Assembly: GCF_007744255.1 (NCBI RefSeq)
Contig: NZ_CP036267.1
Location: forward strand, 3,413,500-3,477,499
Direction: 5' to 3'
Length of the DNA: 64,000 nucleotides
Origin: Thalassoglobus polymorphus
GTDB taxonomy: Bacteria; Planctomycetota; Planctomycetia; Planctomycetales; Planctomycetaceae
Shown: positions 22,601 through 28,973 of the stretch, piece after piece
Layout of the letters: each line of letters begins with the position of its first letter
Position numbering within the stretch: position 1 is the stretch's first letter
Made by a program: the position numbers and the translations under genes
The notes under the pieces: generated by a model
The model's input: the letters and a program-made list of their open reading frames with translations, nothing else
The model's database searches: none
What the model was told of the DNA's origin: nothing

Positions 22601-23556
22601 CGTTTAGCGCCTGTTGGACGAAGAGTCACGATTCCTTGCGAATCACTCACTTTCCCAATCCGGTCTGCCTCTGCCAGTTTCACAGGGACGCGAAATTTGG
22701 CTTCATCAACTGGAAGATTGCGGGCGATGAGAGAGAGTTCCGCAAGTGGTGGTCCTGTCCTCCGAGCCCCTTTCGGTCGAGCTGTGATTGCCAACAACTC
22801 ATTTGTTTTCTGATTGACATAAAAGTTCAACCGCAACTGTTGATCGCCTGTCTTGACCAATTCACGAAAGACAAAGCAGTCAACACCTGAGTAGTTCGCC
22901 ACACCATCAGCGGTCGCTTCAAGAAATTCATCTTGCGTGCTCGATTGAATTCCCAGTAACGCAACCAGATCAATATACCCCGACTGAGACCTCCAAGGAT
23001 TTTGAACCGGATCGGCAACGGTCGCTTCTCCAGAGTCTGCCTCGCTCACTTCCCAAAGCTTAGACCCTCTCGCGATTTGATATTTTTGTGGAGAGACTTC
23101 CCAGCGGACAATCCCGGAATTTTTCACCCAGACATCGGACGATGCTCCATCACGAGTCACCTGCAACTGAAGCGTTTCGACCTCCTCAAGCTTTGCCAGC
23201 ACATCTCCAAGCTTCAACGTCGAAGCCTGCGTGTTTGGAACAATCACAAACCAGCAGACAGATAGAACAAGAGCCAAGGCAGTGACGAGCGCGGACGTTT
23301 TCATCGGATGACTCGTTTTCTGATAAGGATCGATTGGAGAGATCGTCACGCTGAGAGATTCAGAATCAGGTGATTCACCACTCTTCGAAGAGGGAGATTC
23401 TTGACTAGCTGAAATCGACTCAAATTCTTGCATGGTCAATTCCCGAATCCGATCAAGCAGATCTTGATCCGGTTCGGCCACATGAAACTTCTGAGGATGG
23501 AGGAGTTCCTCGAAGTCACTTTCATCGTTAAGCGAAAGAGAAGGTTTGTCGGTCAT
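13636..23556 (-). CDS. Giant membrane protein: FecR-like, VIT and VWA domains with TPR array
   Basis: 3306 residues. Order: a cytoplasmic N-terminus (1-84) rich in Ser/Glu, with EPDQDLLDRIRELTMQEF like a short anti-sigma helix; one transmembrane segment (about 85-106); a LolA/DUF2092-like beta region (about 110-295); a FecR-like region (about 305-400, VSDSQGIVTLRPTG and GDWIRTDAHGANAV); a VIT domain (about 445-580, ETFVNHTDSRMEGQFHFPLP); a VWA domain (about 685-870) with an intact MIDAS DTSGSMD near 699; then about 2000 residues of helical repeats resembling TPRs. Everything after the membrane segment is probably periplasmic. The ATG follows the stop of the sigma-factor gene with no gap (TAGATG), so the two are co-translated. 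FecR and the N-terminal segment suggest it senses a signal and holds the sigma factor. That is inference. Confidence 0.85.
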   Translation of the reverse strand: MTDKPSLSLNDESDFEELLHPQKFHVAEPDQDLLDRIRELTMQEFESISASQESPSSKSGESPDSESLSVTISPIDPYQKTSHPMKTSALVTALALVLSVCWFVIVPNTQASTLKLGDVLAKLEEVETLQLQVTRDGASSDVWVKNSGIVRWEVSPQKYQIARGSKLWEVSEADSGEATVADPVQNPWRSQSGYIDLVALLGIQSSTQDEFLEATADGVANYSGVDCFVFRELVKTGDQQLRLNFYVNQKTNELLAITARPKGARRTGPPLAELSLIARNLPVDEAKFRVPVKLAEADRIGKVSDSQGIVTLRPTGAKRWTPITGQILLQVGDWIRTDAHGANAVTLELAAGIKLIAGPHSLVEVISADEVRLHSGTAQVSRSKSAPNDFLLRGLGDDFQMIQKPGSQIVRIDNDRKLSEIANKPTWLKGYDGSTSEDSIGSLIVEIDGRATPLTIGEHHVTIEIRDQIARTTIEETFVNHTDSRMEGQFHFPLPQDASISGFGMWIGGELIEADIVEKQRAREIYETILREKRDPGLLEWTGGNIFKARVFPIEPNSEKRVKIVYTQVLPLQGNRFRYSYGLKSEMLQTNPLRELNIRCLINSTIPLSAVESPTHTCRTQLTDHSAELEFVAQEYSPTKDFEVVCDVSQRENDVVLIPHQRGGDGYFLFELMPPAESGDWKRQTVLDGSPLELILLCDTSGSMDSSMRKAQQEFVATLLGSLSDDDRVAVATTDVSTDWLVEKFSAPTEKRIAAIRENLENRVSLGWTDLDQAFSAVMKKATSKTQVIYIGDGIVTTTQSDPAAFVNRLKRRFEEARTQSGTAPGFHAVSVGSTSESVVLKGISSLGKGSMRQVSGEITPQLAALNLLKEITSPGLKDVQVEFQGIEVAAVYPEELPNIPVGTQQILVGRYRPTGENQTGKVVVTGMLDGKPVKYVAHVNLSEAESGNSFIPRLWARGHLDQLMQQGSNQKIQDQIIALSEEFHIITPYTSLLVLESDADRERFGVKRRFGMRDGEQFFADGRSNATYELKQQQMQNAGNWRLGLRRQILGEIAGMGRDPRVFQSFNDFAPRGSRVAKDKLQLGVTPRIIIGEEEAPIISDGTSLNFSGRAGRYYLGDDVQHYPVSGMQPDTYSFYVQVGRGGQAQESRDVNLWFEDVQATKEFRRDFDADKRQTYGEPFNQRGGFGGRPGLSTLGFDISDMALKREEKSLQQFGAYQEREQDFFYESAFSSIYRTNNGPFSGSEGFLGGSRSQLKDWDTALRDRQRNESISISGELFSRLPSLNTSLRRSGDKSAWGFRTSASVSGSLNWVNQLFPALVMPTPKSEAATPEESLWSPEAIELAKSLLVKNELESIREGGIFIEREMTVWSDDFDRLVPSHRRTEVWSPSKWVTVDHSQGQNSIVNWRDKEQRGVYSESFLLGQVRDLIEDETNPNPLNLQGHSLSSLHESMSGYLATIEKVDEGHSVLVLKSPTKATGFRFEIDTQRRVITKQERLTNGQVTSTVLYEDFVAALNCWWPTKVTTNVTTTSAQRQENPSFVVTQKIRELTPQDFSAQWEQQLSRQTESLILSLPLPELAVARKTVRGDDATVDDHLVMLVRYCHFGAWKDAFEQLRKMEALGTEKPGMQYLRIAVELAAGRKEDARQKIVKRIDTFVDGTGEGNPASQRGDLFLATHLLSSVYSIIGWPEYAPVVEKLKPIYDRQADTEVAQLDWENRWVQVLNALGKTEENLQLQKEMTQKYPGNVSVQIRYGSTLIQHQRRDEAKKFFKQQMNLENHWSHNELTRLRDRYAEMLEGNSEYEELLAFLQDWLKKETDSSRVFSRLLSALIMNDQITEAEDLVTAWLQLAQQPAELDVVASSKVDAAIQFAFGSGHNLNRYNGMDRKWLPELFKTAIACIQNEERLQIARNIVSNNNFVQSDEGDRLRGSILNWLLDEAGSLPYERLSLSLETLKRGRLLIEEGEAMEIRQVTENEWKIIADQLLKRWEQEEELQAKHQFSQLLVPIYSSYLSTEHLPFLRRLVKEGSEEYRRNYREQLFSVLLSQSWSESIESEAFELWLSLSGSVSPSQRAFYLAPKLYQLIDKMAQNRVIARVVELQNEGKSDELTRTEMAEKQAAFVESAREALAERLVKTSEQIADSHPELLPWLQLERIRLDVELGQNRQQSIKECWELIGDELPALDLETELTAEEFSQEILNGHIRERALMTVINFAARKEASEQEIERVLEYVDQAIQQTTEDAETLQKSFGKEGEIYQKEDFSKPWKSLKYKLLILFDRPDELRKQLRKWIDNDEWNTSWQRGLALLLAEQGELEEAIKIFETIQEKKELTSDDYKALANWQLVLDRKEDHEASRLKVLFEQSEWNMANLLNQQARQIGSGSGPHELDENSLLILKALFEKTSQPGNHYSTIRNLYTATRDFRVFEQVPEGMLGRTQSMTYNALQQFHNTILREVRKEATADKMLEHVEKLRDRLNAGEVPRGADPNVRSLGLDLRALDLIEAMIEVRSSQVLNEPGPHAQKAVAALNRAFKRDWQEGEPYRYAQFLQQLGGLTNSTNAVVLQPLVDVQLSQLKQLYESAKTGSTERVRIAVARATLLMNSYRRHDEAIRLIEISLDEFAEPHGGLIPYSSRDLVMTYSSFLQKRAAYAKAEKYVLKHRDALQNESQRWAYEQHLNRLYEQAFRHDARVSLGEGATLFENLIARLVQQSTTQNDSQKYNILMQVGNLFSFVLGDQTKGPEDEQEQFLKFTSQTFPEILPPQEQYYSSLISHFSSLLNSHVSPLEALNFVIDRYEEYPVRLRYSSQNQWVNHASQLAQYRHNAANDQATDKTRLNQLEGRLLLIVVNELRDELLSLQVRNQQIYHDDYSYFWSEKAEDFQRVAETVLEERADSPRIIFYVANYLNNGLSLHSRAIEILMDAKRRGLLDDSGTRTLVRFLHAQKMYLKSIPLLTELIENSPRDMSLRVLLLRSYHYTAKTDEVQTLLTETDALFHADNLWTEANIIQLARVCVEIGHLQEGIGYLEEAINLHQRTAPNRGVGDGVLSEYYAELGAAYGRAGNTEKAVDAAAAAIVSWGPRHDQRRYAVDNLNAVIASARDIDDYIQLLNTKAKRTGEDSPIIRKAIGMRFFKEKKYKAAIEQFQLANELSPYDREVHEGLLNSFDKLNDSQGAIKQLLGQIDFDRHHLQLYVDLANRVKVDPNLAERAATSIVESAPNEAESHEELAKFRESQSRWESAISHWERVAELRKLEPTGLLGLANAQVQARKWADAKATLRKLQRTEWPARFNTVNNQTRELDRRIKSQQ

Positions 23557-24180
23557 CTACTCTGGACCTCCATCATTGAGCCGTTCAAAGACAGTGCGAA
23601 ATTCTGCTCGTGCACGCCGTAGTTTCGAACGTATTGAATCGGATGTTCCCCCGAGATGATTTTGAATTTCATCGACTGTCAGTCGATCCATATATTTTGC
23701 AGTCAGTAAAAATGAATACTCGGCAGACAACTCTGAAAGTGCCGCCCGAACCGTCTCTGCCTGTTCCTGATCTTCGAGTATTTGAACCGGAGCGGTCGTT
23801 TTGTCCTGTCCCTGCTGACCACTTTGGATGCGTCGCTGAACATCTGCTCGAGAGATTTTCTGACTTCGAGTACGTTTACGGAACCATGCAAAGCTCTGGC
23901 GATGTGCAATCCCAGTCAACCAGGCCCACAGCGAGCCCTTTGTTTCATCGAATGTTCTGGCCCCGCGTGCGGCTGCCAGAAAGCTCTCCTGGACGACTTC
24001 AGCGACTGCTTCAGCATCATTTCCGATGATTCTGGAGACATACTTCCAAAGGTTTTCGCTGTACTCGTCGTACAACTGCCCCCAGGCACTTCGCTGACCA
24101 TTCCGGAGACCAGTGATGATCTCGGAAGTTGTCGCATCATGCGTTGTGAGCGTCAGATTGTGAGTGGGAGGATCGGTCAA
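23557..24180 (-). CDS. ECF-type RNA polymerase sigma factor
   Basis: A 207-residue sigma-70 family protein. Region 2 spans about 30-105, with VVQESFLAAARGARTFDETKG and WLTGIAHRQSFAWFRKR (the -10 recognition helix). Region 4 is about 145-200, with LSAEYSFLLTAKYMDRLTVDEI and the helix-turn-helix GGTSDSIRSKLRRARAEF. The only in-frame start near the N-terminus is TTG at 24180; no ATG precedes region 2, and the ribosome-binding site is weak. Its stop touches the ATG of the giant FecR/VIT/VWA gene. A sigma factor fused in one transcript to a membrane sensor is the usual ECF layout. No separate anti-sigma gene is present. Target promoters cannot be read from this window. Confidence 0.9.
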   Translation of the reverse strand: MTDPPTHNLTLTTHDATTSEIITGLRNGQRSAWGQLYDEYSENLWKYVSRIIGNDAEAVAEVVQESFLAAARGARTFDETKGSLWAWLTGIAHRQSFAWFRKRTRSQKISRADVQRRIQSGQQGQDKTTAPVQILEDQEQAETVRAALSELSAEYSFLLTAKYMDRLTVDEIQNHLGGTSDSIRSKLRRARAEFRTVFERLNDGGPE

Positions 24181-24285
24181 AGTGCCATCTTGTCAATGTC
24201 CGGGTTGGCTGATCGATTGTTCTCTGCAATCGAATAGACCAATAGACGCAGGAATGTGTCACAGAATTCCAGAGATTTCCCGAAT

Positions 24286-24378
24286 AGAGCAACTTGCTCT
24301 ACCATGTGCCCGTGAAGAACGCATTCCACCTGCGAAATTGCTTTACGCCACGAGGCAGGTCACGAACACCAATTCGTA
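24286..24378 (+). repeat. PR2 palindromic repeat copy
   Basis: Begins AGAGCAACTTGCTCTACC, then TGCCCGTGAAGAACGCATT, a short spacer and a partly complementary GCCACGAGGCAG. It occupies the middle of the 496-base gap between the sigma factor and the response regulator; the rest of that gap shows no gene. Confidence 0.8.
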
Positions 24379-24676
24379 AGCGATATAGACTTCCGTGACA
24401 ACGAAAAAGCGCCCCTCTCAACGCAATAAACCGTCAGCCTGTTCTCTAAAAATTCCGCCCGACTGCGGACCACCGGCTTGAGGAATCAAAACGGTGCACG
24501 ACGAAAATCGATCCTGAAATCGATTCCGCCCGACCTCATCTCCCTGATTTCTCCCTCTCCCCAAATTCCGACTCCGAAATCCTTTGCAAAGATGCATGCA
24601 GCGTGCGTGCAAAACGCGTCAAAAGACTCTAAAATCTCAATTCACATCGATTTCTGTTCGAATCCGAAGAGAAGAA

Positions 24677-26038
24677 ATGACCGAGCCGGAAAAACCAAGC
24701 ACCAGTTACCGTAAGATTCTGATTGTCGAAGACGAAGAAATCATCCGCAATACGCTCGGAGAGTTTCTGACCGGCGAAGGCTTTCAGGTGACCCAGGCAG
24801 GGACCGTTGACGAAGGCTTGAAAGCTGCCAAAGATCAGGACTTCCATGTTGCCATCTGCGATATCCAACTCCCCGACGGAGACGGTATCAAGCTGATGAA
24901 GCAGATGCACCGGCTCAATCCATCTCTGTTCGTGTTGATTATCACCGCCTACGGAACTGTTGAATCAGCCGTTGATGCGTTCACACGTGGAGCCTTTGAC
25001 TACCTGACCAAGCCAGTCATTTTCGATGATCTCGCCCACAAGCTTAAACGGGTCTTTGAGTATCGTGATCTTTATCTGGAAAACCAGAAGCTCCGGCTAG
25101 AACTGGCTCAACCGAACCGATTCGATCAAATCGTTGGATCGAGCGAACCGCTCAAACAGCTTCAGGATACAATTTCCAAGATTGCAGTCACGAACTCCAA
25201 TGTCTTGCTGGTTGGTGAAACTGGAACAGGGAAAGAACTCTTCGCCCGAGCCATCCATTCTGCCGGCCCAATGAAAGAGGAAAAATTCCTGGCAGTCAAT
25301 TGCGGAAGTCGCCCCGTCGAGATGCTCGAAGCAGAACTCTTCGGGTCCGATTCACCCGGGAACACACAACCAGGGATCCTCCGAACTTCGGGGAAGGGAA
25401 CTGTCTTCCTTGATGAAATCGCCCGGTTGCCAATGGGGACTCAAACAAAACTTCTGCGTGCCATCGAATACGAAGAAAGCATGCCAGTCGGGGGCTCCGA
25501 ACCATACGAAGTCCAATGCCGGATCATCACATCCAGCAGCGAAGACCTACTGCGACTCGTTGGCGAAGAAACATTCCAAGAGGACCTGTTCTATCGCCTC
25601 GATGGTGTAAAAATCCGCATCCCTCCGCTCCGGGAGCGACTCGACGACATTCCGGAACTGGTCGACCACTTCATCGCCAAACACTCAAAATCCCTGCGAA
25701 AACGAGTCGTTAGCGCGACGAGTGAAACAATTCGACTATTAATGGCAGCTCAATGGAAAGGGAATGTCCGGCAACTCGACAATGCCATTGAACGAGCCGT
25801 GATCATGTGTGACGGAACCTCGATCGAGCCCAGCGATTTGCCTCCCGACTTGCTTGGACTGGGGCAACCATTGCCAGACACGGACGACCTGCGAAGTGCA
25901 TTGCGCCATTACGAACGATTACACATCACACGTGTTCTGCGCCAATGGCCCGACAAACGCGAAGCCGCTAAGCGTCTGAAGCTGGGACTTTCCAGCTTGT
26001 ACAGGAAGATCGAAGAACTCAACATCGAACTCGGTTAG
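24677..26038 (+). CDS. NtrC-type response regulator lacking the GAFTGA loop
   Basis: A 453-residue protein from the ATG at 24677, preceded by a good GAAGAGAAG site; the longer frame from 24584 adds 31 residues with no family match. Receiver domain about 12-128, with acidic pocket VEDEE, phospho-Asp in CDIQLPDGDG and Lys in YLTKP. AAA+ domain about 150-380: Walker A GETGTGKE, Walker B GTVFLDEI and the arginine-finger region FYRLDGVKIRIPPLRER are present. Where bacterial enhancer-binding proteins carry GAFTGA, the loop that contacts sigma-54, this one reads ELFGSDSPGNTQPGILR. A Fis-type helix-turn-helix ends it (KREAAKRLKLGLSSLYRKIEEL). It probably binds DNA and ATP but may not activate sigma-54. 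No histidine kinase is adjacent. Confidence 0.88.
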   Translation: MTEPEKPSTSYRKILIVEDEEIIRNTLGEFLTGEGFQVTQAGTVDEGLKAAKDQDFHVAICDIQLPDGDGIKLMKQMHRLNPSLFVLIITAYGTVESAVDAFTRGAFDYLTKPVIFDDLAHKLKRVFEYRDLYLENQKLRLELAQPNRFDQIVGSSEPLKQLQDTISKIAVTNSNVLLVGETGTGKELFARAIHSAGPMKEEKFLAVNCGSRPVEMLEAELFGSDSPGNTQPGILRTSGKGTVFLDEIARLPMGTQTKLLRAIEYEESMPVGGSEPYEVQCRIITSSSEDLLRLVGEETFQEDLFYRLDGVKIRIPPLRERLDDIPELVDHFIAKHSKSLRKRVVSATSETIRLLMAAQWKGNVRQLDNAIERAVIMCDGTSIEPSDLPPDLLGLGQPLPDTDDLRSALRHYERLHITRVLRQWPDKREAAKRLKLGLSSLYRKIEELNIELG

Positions 26039-26046
26039 GGCATATC

Positions 26047-26150
26047 CAAAGTTCGTTGCAACCGTGAAGTTCACTTCCATAACTTCGTAGACAATTTGCC
26101 ACGAGGCAGAACGTCAAATCCAATACTGGATTTGATCTCGAGCATTTTGA
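26047..26150 (+). repeat. Degenerate PR2-like repeat
   Basis: Contains CCGTGAAGTTCACTTC, CTTCGTAGAC and GCCACGAGGCAGAACG in PR2 order, then a small palindrome TCCAATACTGGA. It lies between convergent genes (26039-26220), where nothing else is seen. Confidence 0.6.
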
Positions 26151-26220
26151 AAAAAAATGTACGTCTTCTGTCTCGTGGAACCTGTCTCGTGAAACCCGCC
26201 GCGTAAAGCACATCAGCGGT

Positions 26221-27228
26221 CTATCGGTCCCAGGACCAGTCTTTGACTCCACTCAAATTTTGGATGCACATTTGCGGCCATTCGCCATTTTTGAGAGCGA
26301 TGATCGTCTCTGCCGCCATCGTGAGTGTGTCTCGTTGCGACTCGATATCGAGCCCGGCAACGTGACCAGACAGCATCACGTTCGACATTTTCGTGAGTGG
26401 GCTTTCGACAGGAAGTGGTTCCACGTCGAAGACATCCAAACCGGCAGCACTGAGATGCCCTGAATTGAGTGCATTGACGAGTGCCTCTTCATCAACCAAC
26501 GCACCACGTGCGGTATTGATCAGCACAGATCCCTGCTTCATCTTGGAGAAGGTCTCCGCATTCATCATTTTGCGGGACTTTTCAGTCAGCGGATTGTGCA
26601 AAGAGACATAGTCCGCAGTTGCAAAAAGATCATCCAACTCCAATAACTCAATGCCCCATTTGTCGACAAAATCCATCTCCGGATAAGGTTCACAGGCAAT
26701 GACCTTCATCCCCAGCCCGGCAGCGCGGGTCGCGACAGCCTGCCCGATTCGCCCGAGTCCAACCAATCCGAGAGTCCGATCCATCACACGTGGACGAGCG
26801 ATACGCTTCCAGTTCTCAGTTCGAACACGCTGATCCTGATTGGGAAAGCCACGAGCAAGCCCCATCAGCATCGCGATGGTATGTTCAGCAACGGAATGGT
26901 GATTGACACCGGGTGTTGTAGTCACAACAACTCCCAACTCATCACACGCCGCCAAATCAATCGCGTCGAACCCAACTCCTGTTCGCGCGATCACTCGCAA
27001 ATCCGGCAACTGCTTCAGAACCTGAGCAGTATACGGCTCAGAACCTGCAATGACGCTACAACATCCCTGGAGCTCTTCAACAAGTTCATCTGCGTTCCAG
27101 AAATTCGCTGAGCGATTCCCCGGATGAACGTCGAGCCCAGCTTTCGGAAGAATTTCAAAATGAGGCCCTTCATCAGAGTTCAGAGCGCAACACTTTACAT
27201 TCTTTGCCACAGTCATAGCCACAGTCAT
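26221..27228 (-). CDS. D-2-hydroxyacid dehydrogenase (phosphoglycerate dehydrogenase-like)
   Basis: A 335-residue NAD-dependent dehydrogenase. The substrate domain is split around the central Rossmann fold. The NAD loop is GLVGLGRIGQAVATRAAGLG, and the catalytic Arg lies in INTARGALVDEEAL, the Glu in LDVFDVEPLP and the His in LSGHVAGLD. It lacks the C-terminal ACT domain of long SerA proteins. Likely substrates are 3-phosphoglycerate or another D-2-hydroxy acid; sequence alone does not decide. The first codons encode a duplicated MTVAMTVAKNV, so the second Met (27216) is an equally likely start. Convergent with the GAFTGA-less regulator. Confidence 0.87.
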   Translation of the reverse strand: MTVAMTVAKNVKCCALNSDEGPHFEILPKAGLDVHPGNRSANFWNADELVEELQGCCSVIAGSEPYTAQVLKQLPDLRVIARTGVGFDAIDLAACDELGVVVTTTPGVNHHSVAEHTIAMLMGLARGFPNQDQRVRTENWKRIARPRVMDRTLGLVGLGRIGQAVATRAAGLGMKVIACEPYPEMDFVDKWGIELLELDDLFATADYVSLHNPLTEKSRKMMNAETFSKMKQGSVLINTARGALVDEEALVNALNSGHLSAAGLDVFDVEPLPVESPLTKMSNVMLSGHVAGLDIESQRDTLTMAAETIIALKNGEWPQMCIQNLSGVKDWSWDR

Positions 27229-27516
27229 CGCTCCAATTCTGTCATTGAATTTCAGTTGGCCCTAACCTCTCAGCCTTATTCAGACTCACTGTAATGTAGA
27301 AACTTCTGAAAAAGTCTTCCATCGCGCGAAAATACGGAACTAGCTTCCGAAGCAGCACCATTCTTAATTTCGGGATGTAACTCCTATTCCTTAACCTCTT
27401 TATCTAAAGATGGTTACGTATGGAAGAAATGAAACCCCCAGAAAGCCGAAAAAAAATGCGAAGATTTCGGATTTCAAGTTGACCAGGCCGAACAGTTGGA
27501 AATACAATTCGCTTAT

Positions 27517-27531
27517 TGAGATTGAGTCTCA
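27517..27531. promoter_or_regulatory. Possible Fur-type 7-1-7 palindrome upstream of bfd
   Basis: TGAGATT-G-AGTCTCA is a near-perfect 7-1-7 inverted repeat close to the Fur pattern TGATAAT-n-ATTATCA (11 of 14 positions by eye), about 100 bases before the bfd start. Known biology: bfd is often iron-repressed. Nothing else is seen in the gap 27229-27629. Confidence 0.35.
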
Positions 27532-27629
27532 GGTTCACCGGACGTGTCTGTTTCATAGCTGATTGCAGTCTCGCCGATTCCTGTTTCCGACGTTTCCAGT
27601 GAGCGAAAATCTATTTGAGAGTGACCACT

Positions 27630-27845
27630 GTGAGCCAAACTGTCATCAACGACGCGATTGTTTGTCGCTGCCTGAACGTACGAGAATCAACGATTCAGGA
27701 TTCTGTCGAGATCATGGGCGCGGAAAGCCTTCAAGATGTGAAATCAATGTGCGGCGCTGGCGGTGGATGTATGTCGTGTCGCTCTCGCATCAAATGCTTG
27801 ATCTCCGAGTATCTTTCAAACCGGGAGAGCGTCAAAACAGGCTGA
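27630..27845 (+). CDS. bfd: BFD-like [2Fe-2S] ferredoxin
   Basis: A 71-residue protein from a GTG start at 27630, eight bases after a GAGAG site; upstream in-frame TTG (27615) and GTG (27621) are alternatives. It has the BFD cluster pattern: CRC near the N-terminus, then about 30 residues and CGAGGGCMSC with the second cysteine pair. BFD proteins carry a [2Fe-2S] cluster and reduce iron in bacterioferritin so that it can be released. The convergent neighbour, separated by a shared terminator, is a bacterioferritin gene, which supports that role. A possible Fur-like palindrome lies about 100 bases upstream. Confidence 0.9.
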   Translation: MSQTVINDAIVCRCLNVRESTIQDSVEIMGAESLQDVKSMCGAGGGCMSCRSRIKCLISEYLSNRESVKTG

Positions 27846-27907
27846 GAAGATCGAAGCTATCTCATCGACAAAACTCGTGGTTCACGAGAAAATGGCAGAA
27901 CAGATTG

Positions 27908-27954
27908 CAAAAACGCTGAACATTCACGATTTCTCGGAATGCTCAGCGTTTTTT
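27908..27954. terminator. Bidirectional terminator between bfd and bfr
   Basis: The stem AAAAACGCTGA-CATTC pairs with GAATG-TCAGCGTTTTT, with a loop of about 11 bases and a T-run on both strands. It serves both convergent genes. Confidence 0.9.
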
Positions 27955-27981
27955 AGTTTCGCAGAATCACTTTTCGGACGG

Positions 27982-28464
27982 TCATCCGTTTTTCGCTTCG
28001 CCCATTTGCGACAGCATATAGTTTTCAATCCCGAGTCGTTTTATTAAATCAAGCTGAGCTTCCAGCCAATCAACACTCTCTTCTGATTCACGAACAATCT
28101 GTTCCATCACTTCTCTACTGGCTGAGTCTTTCTCTTCCAGACAGATTTGGACGCCCTCATTATAAGTTTTACTGGCATTCAATTCGAGAGCGAGATCATT
28201 CTCCAACTGCTCCTGGACGTTATCGCCGACACGAATCACATCGTACCGTGCGATTTCCGGAACCCCATCAAAGAAGAGAATGCGGTCAATCAATAGCTCC
28301 GCATGTTTCATTTCCTCGATTGATTCTTCGTAGTGATGGGCTCCGAGTTTGTGCAAGCCCCAACTTTCGCACATTTTCGCCTGAACGAAGTACTGGTTAA
28401 TTGCAGTCAATTCGATGGTCAATCCGGCATTGAGTGCATCGATCACTCGCTGACTTCCTTGCAT
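27982..28464 (-). CDS. bfr: Bacterioferritin with altered ferroxidase site
   Basis: A 160-residue protein of usual Bfr length that aligns without gaps to E. coli Bfr by eye. Ferroxidase ligands Glu18, Tyr25, Glu51, His54 and Glu94 are present, as is the haem ligand Met52 (EEMKHAE). The fourth-helix motif, DEEGH in E. coli, reads ESEES here, so the ligands at positions 127 and 130 are both Ser; the codons (TCA and AGT) confirm this. The 24-mer cage and haem binding are probably kept, while iron oxidation at this site is probably impaired. A second, catalytic subunit may exist elsewhere. Convergent with bfd. Confidence 0.93.
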   Translation of the reverse strand: MQGSQRVIDALNAGLTIELTAINQYFVQAKMCESWGLHKLGAHHYEESIEEMKHAELLIDRILFFDGVPEIARYDVIRVGDNVQEQLENDLALELNASKTYNEGVQICLEEKDSASREVMEQIVRESEESVDWLEAQLDLIKRLGIENYMLSQMGEAKNG

Positions 28465-28663
28465 AGTTGCTTCCCCTTTGAATTCTCAGCGACATGCGTC
28501 GCACTGAGCTCGAAAATCTAAAAAATTTGTTGAACCTGTCTCGTGGCAGGTACTTGACTCAGGTGTTATTCAAACTTGTTCAGTTCATTATGTGAGACTG
28601 CGCGGCTCTAGCCAGATTTAGAAGAAGAATGATTCGGAAAATTATCAGATTGAAACAGAATCT

Positions 28664-28778
28664 CTAGAAGCAGTTTTCTCTACCGTGTGCCCGTGAAGAA
28701 CGCATTTCTCAAGTAAAAATGCTGTTCGTCACAAGGCAGATCCTGCAAACCTATTGGAAAGATGCTCTAAAGCATGCT
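28664..28778 (+). repeat. PR2 palindromic repeat copy
   Basis: GTGTGCCCGTGAAGAACGCATTT, spacer CTCAAGT, then AAAATGCTGTTCGTCACAAGGCAG as an imperfect complement, ending GATGCTCTA. A GC-rich hairpin CCCCCG/CGGGGG follows near 28809-28828. The rest of the gap 28465-28973 shows no gene. Confidence 0.8.
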
Positions 28779-28973
28779 TCCACATAGGTCTTCAAAGTTC
28801 CATTTTGCCCCCGAGTAACTCAACGGGGGCGAAATGATCACCAAAGATGCAGCGATATGAATTTAGATCAACCGTGAACATGCTGAACTTGCCCTATCTT
28901 GCCTCTCATCATGGTTCCACGTTCTCTTTGAAATGTTCTCAAGAGCTCTTCTGAGAGGCCATGCAAGTCGAGC

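Noticed and set aside
28543-28560. Possible sigma-54 promoter (TGGCAGGTACTTGAC)
   Set aside because: The GG/GC spacing does not fit the consensus, and the sequence belongs to a PR2-like CTCGTGGCAGG piece.
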